From positions 1 through 53,759 of the forward strand of contig JACPOW010000019.1 of assembly GCA_016191335.1 (NCBI GenBank): a stretch of DNA of 53,759 nt, in the 5' to 3' direction. Positions within the stretch are counted from its first letter, which is position 1, and each line of letters begins with the position of its first letter. Made by a program: the position numbers and the translations under genes. A model generated the notes under the pieces. It worked only from the letters and a program-made list of their open reading frames with translations. It ran no database searches and was not told the DNA's origin. The DNA comes from Elusimicrobiota bacterium. GTDB lineage: Bacteria; Elusimicrobiota; Elusimicrobia; UBA1565; UBA9628. Shown here piece after piece: positions 42,506 through 49,963 of this stretch.

Positions 42506-43862
42506 GGATAACGGGGTCCGCCAGCGGGAGGAGCACGCGCACGGTGGTGCCGATGCCGGGGGAGCTGTCGATCTCGACGCGGCCGCCCGCGTTCTCCGCG
42601 ATGCGCTGGACCGTGGGCAGGCCGAGGCCCGTGCCCTTGCCCTGGGCCTTCGTCGTGAAGAAGACCTCGAAGACGCGGCTCAGGGTCTCCCGGTCCATGC
42701 CCGTGCCCGTGTCGCGGACGCTGAGCATCGCGCAGGGCTTGTCCGGCCCTCCGGGGACGCTCAACGCCCCTCGTCGCGTGGCGACCGCGACCGCTCCCCC
42801 GCTCGGCATCGCGTCGCGGGCGTTGATGACCAGGTTCATCAGCGCCTGCTCGATCTGCCCCGGCGCGGCGCGGACCGAGCCGAGGCCGTCCTCGAGGTTC
42901 AGGTCGAGCCGGACGGAGGGCCCGGCCGCGCTGCGCAGCATCGCCGCGCAGTCGCGCACGGCGGCGTTGAGGTCCACGGGGACCGCCTCGAGCTTCTGCC
43001 GGCGGCTGAAGGTCAGGAGCTGCCGGGTCAGGATCGACGCCTGCCGGGCGCACTCCCGGATCTCATCGGAGTTGCGGCGGGCGTCCGAGCCGGGCGGCAG
43101 CTCGAGCGCCAGCAGCTCCGCGTGGCCGGTGATGGCCCCGACGACGTTCCCGAAGTCGTGGACGATGCCGCCGGCGAGCAGGCCGAGGGTCTCCAGCTTC
43201 TGCGTCTCCAGGGCCTGCTTCTGGAGCTGGTTGCGCTCGGTGTGGTCGAGCAAGGTCCCGATGACGGCCGGCCGGCCGTCGACCGTCGTCTGCTCCCCGC
43301 CGACCTCCACGTCGACCGGGGCGCCGTCCGCGCGCACGCCGCGGAACTGGTAGTTGATGTAGCGGACCTCTCCGGAGACGCGCTTGCGCAGGTTCTCGTT
43401 GACCATGGCGCGGTCGCCCGGGGAGACGAGGTCCTCGACGGAGAGCCGCCCGACGATGTCCTCGGGCCGGTAGCCGAAGATGTCCGCGAAGCGCGCGTTG
43501 ACGTAGGCGAAGCGCCCGTCCTGGATGACGTAGATGCCGGCCAGCGAGCGCTCGACGAGCTTGCGGAACTTCTCCTCGCTGGCGCCGAGGCTCTCCGTGG
43601 TCAGGCGCATGCGCTCAAGCGCGCGGCGGATGAAGACGAAGAGGAGGGCGGCCGTGGCGCCGACGAAGAGCCAGCCTTTGAGCGTCTGCAGGCGGGTCAG
43701 GGTCGCGACGTCGGCGGGCATAGCGGCCACGAACCGGTCCGAGGCGACGATCCAGAGCCCCGCCGCCAGGGCGTAGCACCCGGCCATGACGCCGGCCGTC
43801 CTTTCCGACGGACCGAGCCTTCCGGGGAGGGTTCTTCGCGCGGGCACGCCGGATGTTATCAT
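42501..43862 (-). CDS. PAS-domain sensor histidine kinase (NtrB-like architecture)
   Basis: 453 residues. Two TM helices (~24-42 and ~60-78) enclose a short ~18-residue loop; a coiled linker, a PAS domain (~97-210) and the kinase core follow. The H-box is GGIVHDFGNVVGAITGH with phospho-acceptor His235; the N-box is NLVINARDAMPSG, G1 is DTGTGMD and G2 is GKGTGLGLPT. The HDFGN form differs from the usual HDFNN of this kinase class. No response regulator is adjacent, so it is an orphan kinase. The ATG at 43862 lies inside an A/T-rich TATGATAAC, so a GTG at 43847 is a plausible alternative start. Confidence 0.9.
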   Translation of the reverse strand: MITSGVPARRTLPGRLGPSERTAGVMAGCYALAAGLWIVASDRFVAAMPADVATLTRLQTLKGWLFVGATAALLFVFIRRALERMRLTTESLGASEEKFRKLVERSLAGIYVIQDGRFAYVNARFADIFGYRPEDIVGRLSVEDLVSPGDRAMVNENLRKRVSGEVRYINYQFRGVRADGAPVDVEVGGEQTTVDGRPAVIGTLLDHTERNQLQKQALETQKLETLGLLAGGIVHDFGNVVGAITGHAELLALELPPGSDARRNSDEIRECARQASILTRQLLTFSRRQKLEAVPVDLNAAVRDCAAMLRSAAGPSVRLDLNLEDGLGSVRAAPGQIEQALMNLVINARDAMPSGGAVAVATRRGALSVPGGPDKPCAMLSVRDTGTGMDRETLSRVFEVFFTTKAQGKGTGLGLPTVQRIAENAGGRVEIDSSPGIGTTVRVLLPLADPVIL

Positions 43863-43941
43863 AACGACAAAGCGGTCAACGAATCTTCACCCCGCCGCCG
43901 TGGGCCGGGAGGGAGGCTTCCTGATATCGTGACGCCGACTC

Positions 43942-43948
43942 AGGGAGG
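43942..43948 (+). promoter_or_regulatory. Shine-Dalgarno sequence of the superoxide dismutase gene
   Basis: AGGGAGG-type sequence centred 8-9 nt before the ATG at 43954. It is one of the few strong ribosome binding sites before a first gene here, in contrast to the leaderless pattern elsewhere. Confidence 0.6.
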
Positions 43949-43953
43949 CTTCG

Positions 43954-44571
43954 ATGAACCACGCGTATCCCGTCAGGACGGACCTGCGCCCCAGGAAGCT
44001 GTCGGGGATCAGCGACGAGCAGATCGGCCAGCACTGGACGCTGTACGAAGGCTACGTCAAGAACGTCAATCTCCTCAACGCGAAGCTCGCCGCCCTGTGC
44101 GACAAGAAGAGCTTCGGCCCGGAGTTCGCCGAGCTCAAGCGCCGGCTGGGGTTCGAGTACGACGGGATGATCCTGCACGAGCACTACTTCGGGATCCTGA
44201 AGAGCGGGCAGAAGCCCCTGGGGGACGACGCCGAGACGACGAAGCTCATGAAGACCTCCTTCGGAGGGTACGCCGCCTGGCTGCGGGAGTTCACCGCCGT
44301 CGGGAACATGCGCGGGGCGGGCTGGGCGATCCTCTACTACGACCCGTCCGTCCAGGCGCTGACGAACCACTGGATCGGCGACCACGAGGTCGGCCATCCG
44401 GCCGGCTTCATCCCGATCCTCGTGATGGACGTCTGGGAGCACGCCTACATGGTGGACGCGGGGGCCGGCGGGCGGGCGGCCTACGTCGAGGCCTTCCTCG
44501 CCAACGTGGATTGGCTCATGGTGGAGCGCAGCGTCGAGGACGCGAGCCGCGGCGCGGCCGTCCGCTTCTAG
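43954..44571 (+). CDS. Fe/Mn superoxide dismutase family protein
   Basis: 205 residues, the normal size. Likely metal ligands are His27 (IGQHWTLY), His75 (MILHEHYFG), Asp159 and His163 in the signature LVMDVWEHAY. Tyr34 of the active-site funnel is present. The usual HH-x-x-HH-x-x-Y N-terminal pattern is altered: the histidine expected near 31 is Tyr31, and the second ligand motif reads LHEHYF rather than NHTFY, so this is a divergent branch. There is no signal peptide, so it is cytosolic. Its stop codon shares the palindrome CTAG with the stop codon of the opposing HD-GYP gene. Metal type cannot be told by eye. Confidence 0.88.
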   Translation: MNHAYPVRTDLRPRKLSGISDEQIGQHWTLYEGYVKNVNLLNAKLAALCDKKSFGPEFAELKRRLGFEYDGMILHEHYFGILKSGQKPLGDDAETTKLMKTSFGGYAAWLREFTAVGNMRGAGWAILYYDPSVQALTNHWIGDHEVGHPAGFIPILVMDVWEHAYMVDAGAGGRAAYVEAFLANVDWLMVERSVEDASRGAAVRF

Positions 44572-45431
44572 CCCCTCGGGTCCGGATCGATCCCGACGCG
44601 CCGCGGCGCGTCGCGCAGCGCGTCCTCCACCGCTTCGAGGTCGGGAGACGCGGCGGGCGCCGAGGCGCCTCGCCCCGTCCACTCGAGCTCGGGCGCGCCC
44701 CGCGCGAAATGCAGGACGAACTCCCGCAGGCAGGAGGGGCAGCCGGCCTTGTCGCCGTCGGCCGCCTTCGCCGGCGGAGCGATGATCGGGCCGCACTCGG
44801 GGCAGGACAGCATGAGCCTGTCGTCGGCGGCGTGGCCGATGACGTGGTCCAGGCGGCCGTCGCGCGCGAGCGCGATGAACAGGTCGACGAGGCCGGCGTC
44901 GAACTGCCGCCCGCGCTCCTCCTCGAGGACGGCGAGGGCCCGGGCGCGGAGGAGCTCCCGGCGGTAGGGGCGCGTGCTCGTCATCGCGTCGAACGCGTCG
45001 GCGACGCTGACGATCCGGCTGACGAACCAGGGCGTCTGGTCCCGCCAGCGCGCGGGGTAGCCTTGGCGGTCCATCCTCAGATGATGCTGGGATATCTGAC
45101 GGTCGACGAGCAGGGCGAGCGGGTGGTTGACGACGATGTCGTGCCCGATCTCCGGGTGCAGGGCGATGACGCGGAACTCCGCGGGCGTGATCCTCGCCTG
45201 CTTGAGCAGGATGGCGTCCGGTATCCCGACCTTTCCCAGGTCGTGCACCAGGCCGCCGAGCTGGGCCATGAACACGTCGTCCTTCTCCAGCCCCGCGGCC
45301 GTCGCGAGGAGACGGGCGTAGCGGCTCGTGCGCCAGACGTGGCCGCCGGTGAAAGGGTCGCGCGCTTCGATCACCGTCGCCAGCACGAGGAGGGAACGCA
45401 GCAGCGGCGGGTCGATCTCGATGGTCTTCAT
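44568..45431 (-). CDS. HD-GYP-type protein with C-terminal zinc ribbon
   Basis: 287 residues. Residues ~25-190 match HD-GYP cyclic-di-GMP phosphodiesterases: HVWRTSRYARLLA, then HDLGKVGIPDAILLK with the His-Asp pair (63-64), HPEIGHDIV, and RQGYPARW (~122-129). The diagnostic HHExxDGxGYP reads HHLRMDRQGYP, so the Glu and first Gly are replaced. After it, SVADAFDAMTSTRPYR is well conserved. A four-cysteine unit, CPEC-x16-CPSC (~223-246), looks like a zinc ribbon. The start at 45431 fits the domain; the 240-residue upstream extension is shadow of the MFS gene on the other strand. Catalytic activity is uncertain. Confidence 0.85.
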   Translation of the reverse strand: MKTIEIDPPLLRSLLVLATVIEARDPFTGGHVWRTSRYARLLATAAGLEKDDVFMAQLGGLVHDLGKVGIPDAILLKQARITPAEFRVIALHPEIGHDIVVNHPLALLVDRQISQHHLRMDRQGYPARWRDQTPWFVSRIVSVADAFDAMTSTRPYRRELLRARALAVLEEERGRQFDAGLVDLFIALARDGRLDHVIGHAADDRLMLSCPECGPIIAPPAKAADGDKAGCPSCLREFVLHFARGAPELEWTGRGASAPAASPDLEAVEDALRDAPRRVGIDPDPRG

Positions 45432-45493
45432 GGCCGTACCGTTAGGATGCCACCGTCGTCCGCTCAATGCCATTGACGCCCCGTAACGGAATT

Positions 45494-45545
45494 GGACCGG
45501 GAATCGGACAACCCGGTCCGGAAAGACCTTCGGCCCCCGAGGGGC
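45494..45545. repeat. Two adjacent hairpins upstream of the MFS gene
   Basis: GGACCGGG (45494-45501) pairs with CCCGGTCC (45512-45519), and GCCCC (45533-45537) pairs with GGGGC (45541-45545). They fill most of the gap between the divergent HD-GYP and MFS genes. They may be regulatory; no other feature is seen in the gap besides the MFS promoter. Confidence 0.4.
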
Positions 45546-45584
45546 TGGGTCCAATGCTCCTATCGTGGACCGAGCGCGGCGCCG

Positions 45585-45590
45585 TACAAT
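45585..45590 (+). promoter_or_regulatory. -10 box TACAAT for the MFS gene
   Basis: TACAAT ends 8 nt before the ATG at 45598. It overlaps another in-frame ATG at 45589, which makes 45598 the more likely start. Confidence 0.5.
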
Positions 45591-45597
45591 GAACGGG

Positions 45598-47457
45598 ATG
45601 AGCTCCGTGCGCCGCCTGTTCGCGTCGTCGCTCGCCGTCCTCCTCTGGCTGGAGGCCCTCGGGCCGTCCGCCTGGGCCCAGGTCGCGGCGCGCGCCGCCT
45701 CGGCGACGGCCGCTCCGGGCGCCTCCGCGGCGGCCGCCGCGGCCGTCCCGGCGGGCTCTTCACTCTCCGCGCCGATGCTGCCGGCGTCGGCGCTCTCGCT
45801 GGCGCCGCTCTCCGTCCCGTCCGCGCCCGCGCCGTCCGTCGTCCCCGTCGCGGCGCTCTCGCCCGCGGCCGCTCGCGCGCTCGCCTCGCCCGCGCTCCTC
45901 CCGGCGCCGGCCGCCGCTCCGCGCGAGAAGGCCGACGCGGGGCCCGGCGTCGCCGGCCGGGTCGCGGCCCTCTCCGAATCGTCGGCGCAGGCCCTCGAGA
46001 AGGTCTCCTCGGCCGCGTCGTCGCGCGCCGACGTGCGGCGCTCGGGCGAGGAGCTCGAGGGCATCCTCAGCGGCGAATCGCTCCGCCGCCCCACGGCCGC
46101 GGGCGACGCGTTCCTCGCGCCCGGATCCCCGGAGGACGGCCCCTCCCTGCGTCCCACCGGAGCCCCGGCGGAGCGCTCCGCCGCCGAGCCCGCCTCGCCG
46201 ATGCCGGACCTGCCGGCCCGGGCGCGCAGCGGCTTCCGTCTCTACGCCGCCGGCATCTCCACCGTCAAGGTCGGCATCGAGGCCCTGAACCTCGTCGTGC
46301 CCACTTTGCTGCTGACCCAGTTCGGCGCGGCCAGCATCGTCGGCGCGCTCTTCCTGTCCGCGCAGCTCGCCAGCCTCGTCGCCGGCTGGCTCGCGGGCCC
46401 GCTCGTGGACCGCTTCAGCCCCGCGAAAGTCCTCGCCGCGACGGCGATGCTCCAGATCGCGGCGATCGGCTCCATCCCTCTCGCCTTCGCCTTCGGCACC
46501 ACGCTCGGCCTGCCCGTGATCTTCGCGCTGTTCACCGTCAACGGCTTCCTCGGCGGCGCCTTCGACATCGCCCGGCGCGCGGCCCTGCCGCAGATCCTCG
46601 GCCGCGACGAGCGGGTCCTCAACGCGCACAACGCGAAGATCTACATCACGCGCGAGCTCGCCGCCATGGCCGGCATCTTCGGGACCGGCTTCCTGCTCGA
46701 GAAGCTCGGCTATCTCGCCACGCTCGGCATCCACCCCGCGGCCTACATCGTCGCCGCGCTGCTGTTCGCGCGCCTGGCGTTCCGCCGCGGCGAAGCCGCT
46801 CCGGCTGCCGCCAAAAAGGAGACCGCCGCCGAAGGCGGCAAGAAAGGCGTCCTCGCGGCGCTGAAGGGCCTCACGCGCGGGGCGCGCCTGGTCTGGGCGG
46901 ACCCGGAGCTGCGGCGCGCGGCCCTGCTGAACGTGCCGGTGATCACCCTGCACAACCTCTTCCATCAGATGCTGGCCGTCGTGTACGCCGCGAAGGTCCT
47001 GGGCTCTCCCGCGTCCGCGGCGATCCTGCTCGGAGCGTGGAACCTCGGGGAGTTCGCCGCGGCCCTCCTCCTCCGCCGCCAGTCCGCGCGCCGGGGGGAG
47101 GACGCCAAGCTCGGGCCCGCCTGGCTGCGCTACGCCGCGGGCGCCATCCTCGGCTCCTGGCTGCTGTGGCTGTTCCCGACCGTGTGGGTCGCCGCGCCCG
47201 TCATCTTCCTGATGGCCATGGCCATGCTCGGCAACGAGCTCGGGCTGGCGTCCTACTTCCAGTCCGCGGCCGCCAAGGAGGACGTGGGCGCCGTCACCGG
47301 CTTCGTCTACTCGCTGGCGACGACCGTGGGCATGGTCGCCCTGCTCGCGATGGGCTGGGTCTTCGACGGGTTCGGCGGGCCCGCCGGCATGCTCGTCCTC
47401 GCGCTCGCCCTGAGCGCGGCGTCCGTCTTCTTCTGGCTGTCCTCCCGCCGGCGCTAG
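45598..47457 (+). CDS. MFS transporter with signal peptide and long Ala/Pro-rich N-terminal extension
   Basis: 619 residues. Residues ~205-619 form a major-facilitator fold with about 11-12 TM helices, including AGWLAGPLVDRFSPAKVLA, the loop motif between TM2 and TM3; it resembles the MFS_3/EntS-like exporters. Unusually, the protein begins with a signal peptide (MSSVRRLFASSLAVLLWLEA, cleavage near WAQ-V) and ~180 residues of Ala/Pro/Ser-rich sequence, so this part would be extracytoplasmic. The ATG at 45598 fits the TACAAT box better than GTG 45565. The stop codon overlaps that of the opposing response regulator (CTAG). Substrate unknown. Confidence 0.85.
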   Translation: MSSVRRLFASSLAVLLWLEALGPSAWAQVAARAASATAAPGASAAAAAAVPAGSSLSAPMLPASALSLAPLSVPSAPAPSVVPVAALSPAAARALASPALLPAPAAAPREKADAGPGVAGRVAALSESSAQALEKVSSAASSRADVRRSGEELEGILSGESLRRPTAAGDAFLAPGSPEDGPSLRPTGAPAERSAAEPASPMPDLPARARSGFRLYAAGISTVKVGIEALNLVVPTLLLTQFGAASIVGALFLSAQLASLVAGWLAGPLVDRFSPAKVLAATAMLQIAAIGSIPLAFAFGTTLGLPVIFALFTVNGFLGGAFDIARRAALPQILGRDERVLNAHNAKIYITRELAAMAGIFGTGFLLEKLGYLATLGIHPAAYIVAALLFARLAFRRGEAAPAAAKKETAAEGGKKGVLAALKGLTRGARLVWADPELRRAALLNVPVITLHNLFHQMLAVVYAAKVLGSPASAAILLGAWNLGEFAAALLLRRQSARRGEDAKLGPAWLRYAAGAILGSWLLWLFPTVWVAAPVIFLMAMAMLGNELGLASYFQSAAAKEDVGAVTGFVYSLATTVGMVALLAMGWVFDGFGGPAGMLVLALALSAASVFFWLSSRRR

Positions 47458-47861
47458 ACCTCGAGCCGCGGCAGCTTCACGATCGTCAGCCAGAACTCGT
47501 CGATCACCTTGATGATGCGCTGGAACTGCTCGAAGTCGACGGGCTTGGTGATGTAGCAGTTCGCCCCGAGGTCGTAGCACTTGACGATGTCGGTGTCGGC
47601 CGCCGAGGTCGTGAGCACGACCACGGGGATCTTCTTGAGCACCGGGTCGGCCTTGAGCTCCTTGAGGACCTCCCGCCCGCTCACGCGCGGCAGGTTCAGG
47701 TCGAGGAGGATCAGGTCCGGGACCGGGGCGTTCTCGAACGGCGGCTGGCGCCGCAGCATCTTGAGGGCGTCGATCACCTTGGAGTCCTTGAGGGCCTCCT
47801 TGGTGAGCAGCACGTCGTCCTCGTCGTCCTCCACCAGCAGGACTTCCAGGGGCTTGCTCAT
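47454..47861 (-). CDS. Rcp1-type response regulator with a shortened receiver domain
   Basis: 135 residues, a stand-alone receiver like phytochrome-partner regulators such as Rcp1 (about 145-150 residues). It has the acidic EDD (11-13), phospho-acceptor Asp54 in LILLDLNLPR, Thr85 in VVLTTS, Lys106 in CYITKPVD and the family ending FWLTIVKLP. Between helix 1 (KEALKDSKV) and DALKMLRRQ about 10 residues containing beta-strand 2 are missing relative to the family pattern. A good AGGAGG ribosome site lies before the ATG, which also overlaps the kinase stop codon (ATGA). It is the last gene of the porin/binding-protein/kinase operon. Confidence 0.9.
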   Translation of the reverse strand: MSKPLEVLLVEDDEDDVLLTKEALKDSKVIDALKMLRRQPPFENAPVPDLILLDLNLPRVSGREVLKELKADPVLKKIPVVVLTTSAADTDIVKCYDLGANCYITKPVDFEQFQRIIKVIDEFWLTIVKLPRLEV

Positions 47862-49153
47862 GTTCTTCCTCCTTGCGTCGGCGGGTGCGATGCTCCGAGC
47901 GTGAAATAGAAGGTCGAGCCCTTCCCGGGCTCCGACTCGACCCAGATGCGCCCCCCGTGGCGCTCGACGACCTTGCGCGAGATGGCCAGGCCGATGCCCG
48001 TGCCGGGATAGGCGGTGGCCGTATGCAGGCGGCGGAACATCTTGAAGATGTCGGCCGCGTACTTCTTCTCGATGCCGATGCCGTTGTCGGCGACGGCGAA
48101 GACCCACTCGTCCCCGGAGCGCCGCGCGGACACGCGGACCACGGGGGGCTTGTCGCCGTGGAACTTGAGCGCGTTGGCGATCAGGTTCTGAAGGAGGCGG
48201 GCCAGCTGGTCGGGGTCCCCGGTCACCGCCGGCAGCGGCTCGACGATCACCTCTCCGCCCGACTCCTTGCGCTGGGCGTCGAGGTCGGCGAGGACGGTGC
48301 GCAGCAGCGCGTCGAGGTCCGTGCGCACGGGGACCAGCTCCCGCGAGCCCGCGCGGGAATAGGCGAGCAGGTCCTGGATGAGGTTCTGCATCCGCTCCGT
48401 GCTCCCGGTGATGCGGGAGATGAAGTCGTCCGCCTCGGCGTCGAGCTTCCCCTTATAGCGCTTCGCGAGGAGCTGGGCGAAGCCCGTGATGCGGCGCAGC
48501 GGCGCCTGCAGGTCGTGCGAGGCGATGTAGGCGAACTCCTCGAGCTCGCGGTTCGAGCGGCTGAGGTCCTCGGCGCGCGCCGCCTCGCGCGCCAGCGCGC
48601 GCATGCCGGCCGTCAGCCGCCGGATGATGGCCAGCCCGCTGAGCAGGATGACGGCCGCGAACAGGCCGTTGAGGCCGAAGAAGACGACGACCTGCCGCGC
48701 CAGGGCCCCGCGGAAGTCGCTGGTGTCCATGAGGACCACGACGCGGCCGATGGGCGGGTCGGAAGGCCGCGCGCCGGGGGCCGCGACGGGCTCGGTCACC
48801 GTGAGGAGCCCCCGGACCGGCGCTCCGGGGCGGGAGTAGCGCGCCCGCTCGACCCCGCGCTCGTCGAGTATGCGCAGCGACGCGAGCGCGCTCTGGTTCT
48901 CGTAGTACGAGGCGACGCGGGCGAGCTCTCCCTTGTCCTCCAGGCTCAGGGGGACGAAGGCGGCGCGCGCGGCGGCCGAGGCGATCGCCTGGCCGCGCAG
49001 GGCGCGCGAGGTCTCGAGCAGCTCGCGCATGCGGAGCGCGGAGAGGGCGGTGGAGCCTCCGCCGAGGAGGACGGTGAGCAGGGAGAACGCGAGCATGAGC
49101 CGCCGCGCGAAGGCCTCCCAGCGCAGAGCCTCGTCGGTGGTCGCCGTGCTCAT
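47858..49153 (-). CDS. Membrane histidine kinase of the phytochrome-like class
   Basis: 431 residues. TM helices are about 17-40 and 155-178 with a ~115-residue extracytoplasmic sensor between. The kinase core has the H-box FAYIASHDLQAPLRRITGF (His213) typical of phytochrome-type kinases, N-box NLIANALKFHG, G1 DNGIGIE and the FRRLHTATAYPGTGIGLAI segment that pairs with Rcp1-type regulators. The matching regulator is the next gene (ATGA overlap). Upstream, its start overlaps the stop codon of a periplasmic binding protein gene, so the sensor input may be that protein rather than light; no chromophore domain is present. Confidence 0.92.
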   Translation of the reverse strand: MSTATTDEALRWEAFARRLMLAFSLLTVLLGGGSTALSALRMRELLETSRALRGQAIASAAARAAFVPLSLEDKGELARVASYYENQSALASLRILDERGVERARYSRPGAPVRGLLTVTEPVAAPGARPSDPPIGRVVVLMDTSDFRGALARQVVVFFGLNGLFAAVILLSGLAIIRRLTAGMRALAREAARAEDLSRSNRELEEFAYIASHDLQAPLRRITGFAQLLAKRYKGKLDAEADDFISRITGSTERMQNLIQDLLAYSRAGSRELVPVRTDLDALLRTVLADLDAQRKESGGEVIVEPLPAVTGDPDQLARLLQNLIANALKFHGDKPPVVRVSARRSGDEWVFAVADNGIGIEKKYAADIFKMFRRLHTATAYPGTGIGLAISRKVVERHGGRIWVESEPGKGSTFYFTLGASHPPTQGGRT

Positions 49154-49956
49154 CGCGTCCCTCCCGGGATCGATATGCCCCAGCGGCGGGCGAGGACCTT
49201 GTTGAACACGAGCCGTCCGTCCGGCGCCTCGGAGGAATACGCCGGCGCCTCGCCGGCGGACGCCGCGTTCGCCGCGTCCACGGCGTGGCGGAGGATGGCC
49301 GCGCGGTCGCCTTCGGTGCCGAGGAAGGCGCCGCGCGCGACGAGGTCCGCGCCGGGGGCGAGGAGCGGGATCCGCTTGGCCAAGGTGCTTTTCACGAGGT
49401 ACTCGAAGGCGGCGCCCTCCGTGAGGGAAGGCGATCCCAGTATCCACACCGCCTGGGCGGCCGGCAGCGCGCGGGGCAGGGCTTCGGGCAGGTCGCGGAG
49501 CTTGTCGACGCGGACGGCGACGAGCTCGACTCCGGCCTCCCGGGCGCGGGCGCGCAGGCGGCCGAAGACCTTCTCGTAGCCCGACATGTGGACGACCGCG
49601 ACCCGGCGCCAGCCGGCGGAGCGGGCGAAGGCGATGACCTGCCCCGCGTCGTAGGGCGTGATGCAATCGACGGGGACGCCCTCCACCTCGTGGTTGAGCC
49701 AGCCGCAGGCCCCGCTGCCCCAGGCGGCGGCGACGACGCGGTCCGAGGCCTGCAAGGACGCGAGGAAGCGGCCCTTCTCGATGGGGTCGGCGCGATCGAT
49801 TCGGTCGAAGGCCGTCACGCGGACGTCCTTCGCGGCGCGAGCGGCCGCCGCGGCGGCCTGTTTCTCGTCGGCGACGATCAGGACGACCTTCGCGGCGGCG
49901 GCGGGGGGCGCCAAGGCCAGGAACGCCGCGACCAGCAAGCCCGGGGCGCGGGTCAT
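49150..49956 (-). CDS. Periplasmic ABC-type substrate-binding protein (ABC_sub_bind-like)
   Basis: 268 residues. A signal peptide (MTRAPGLLVAAFLALAPPAAAA) is followed by a two-lobed Rossmann-like binding protein pattern, ending in LVFNKVLARRWGISIPGG, which matches the conserved NxxxAxxxGxxIP end of this family. No permease or ATPase gene is nearby. It sits between a porin-like gene (7-nt gap) and a histidine kinase (ATGA overlap), so it probably serves as ligand-binding input for the kinase. The ligand is unknown. Confidence 0.8.
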   Translation of the reverse strand: MTRAPGLLVAAFLALAPPAAAAKVVLIVADEKQAAAAAARAAKDVRVTAFDRIDRADPIEKGRFLASLQASDRVVAAAWGSGACGWLNHEVEGVPVDCITPYDAGQVIAFARSAGWRRVAVVHMSGYEKVFGRLRARAREAGVELVAVRVDKLRDLPEALPRALPAAQAVWILGSPSLTEGAAFEYLVKSTLAKRIPLLAPGADLVARGAFLGTEGDRAAILRHAVDAANAASAGEAPAYSSEAPDGRLVFNKVLARRWGISIPGGTR

Positions 49957-49963
49957 CGCGGCC

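Noticed and set aside
45432-46157. 240-residue N-terminal extension of the HD-GYP protein
   Set aside because: It is Ala/Ser-rich shadow sequence opposite the MFS gene's signal peptide and linker; the conserved domain begins just after 45431.
47454-49153. Bacteriophytochrome light-sensing system
   Set aside because: The kinase core and regulator resemble that class, but the sensor part is a short extracytoplasmic region with no PAS-GAF-PHY chromophore domains.
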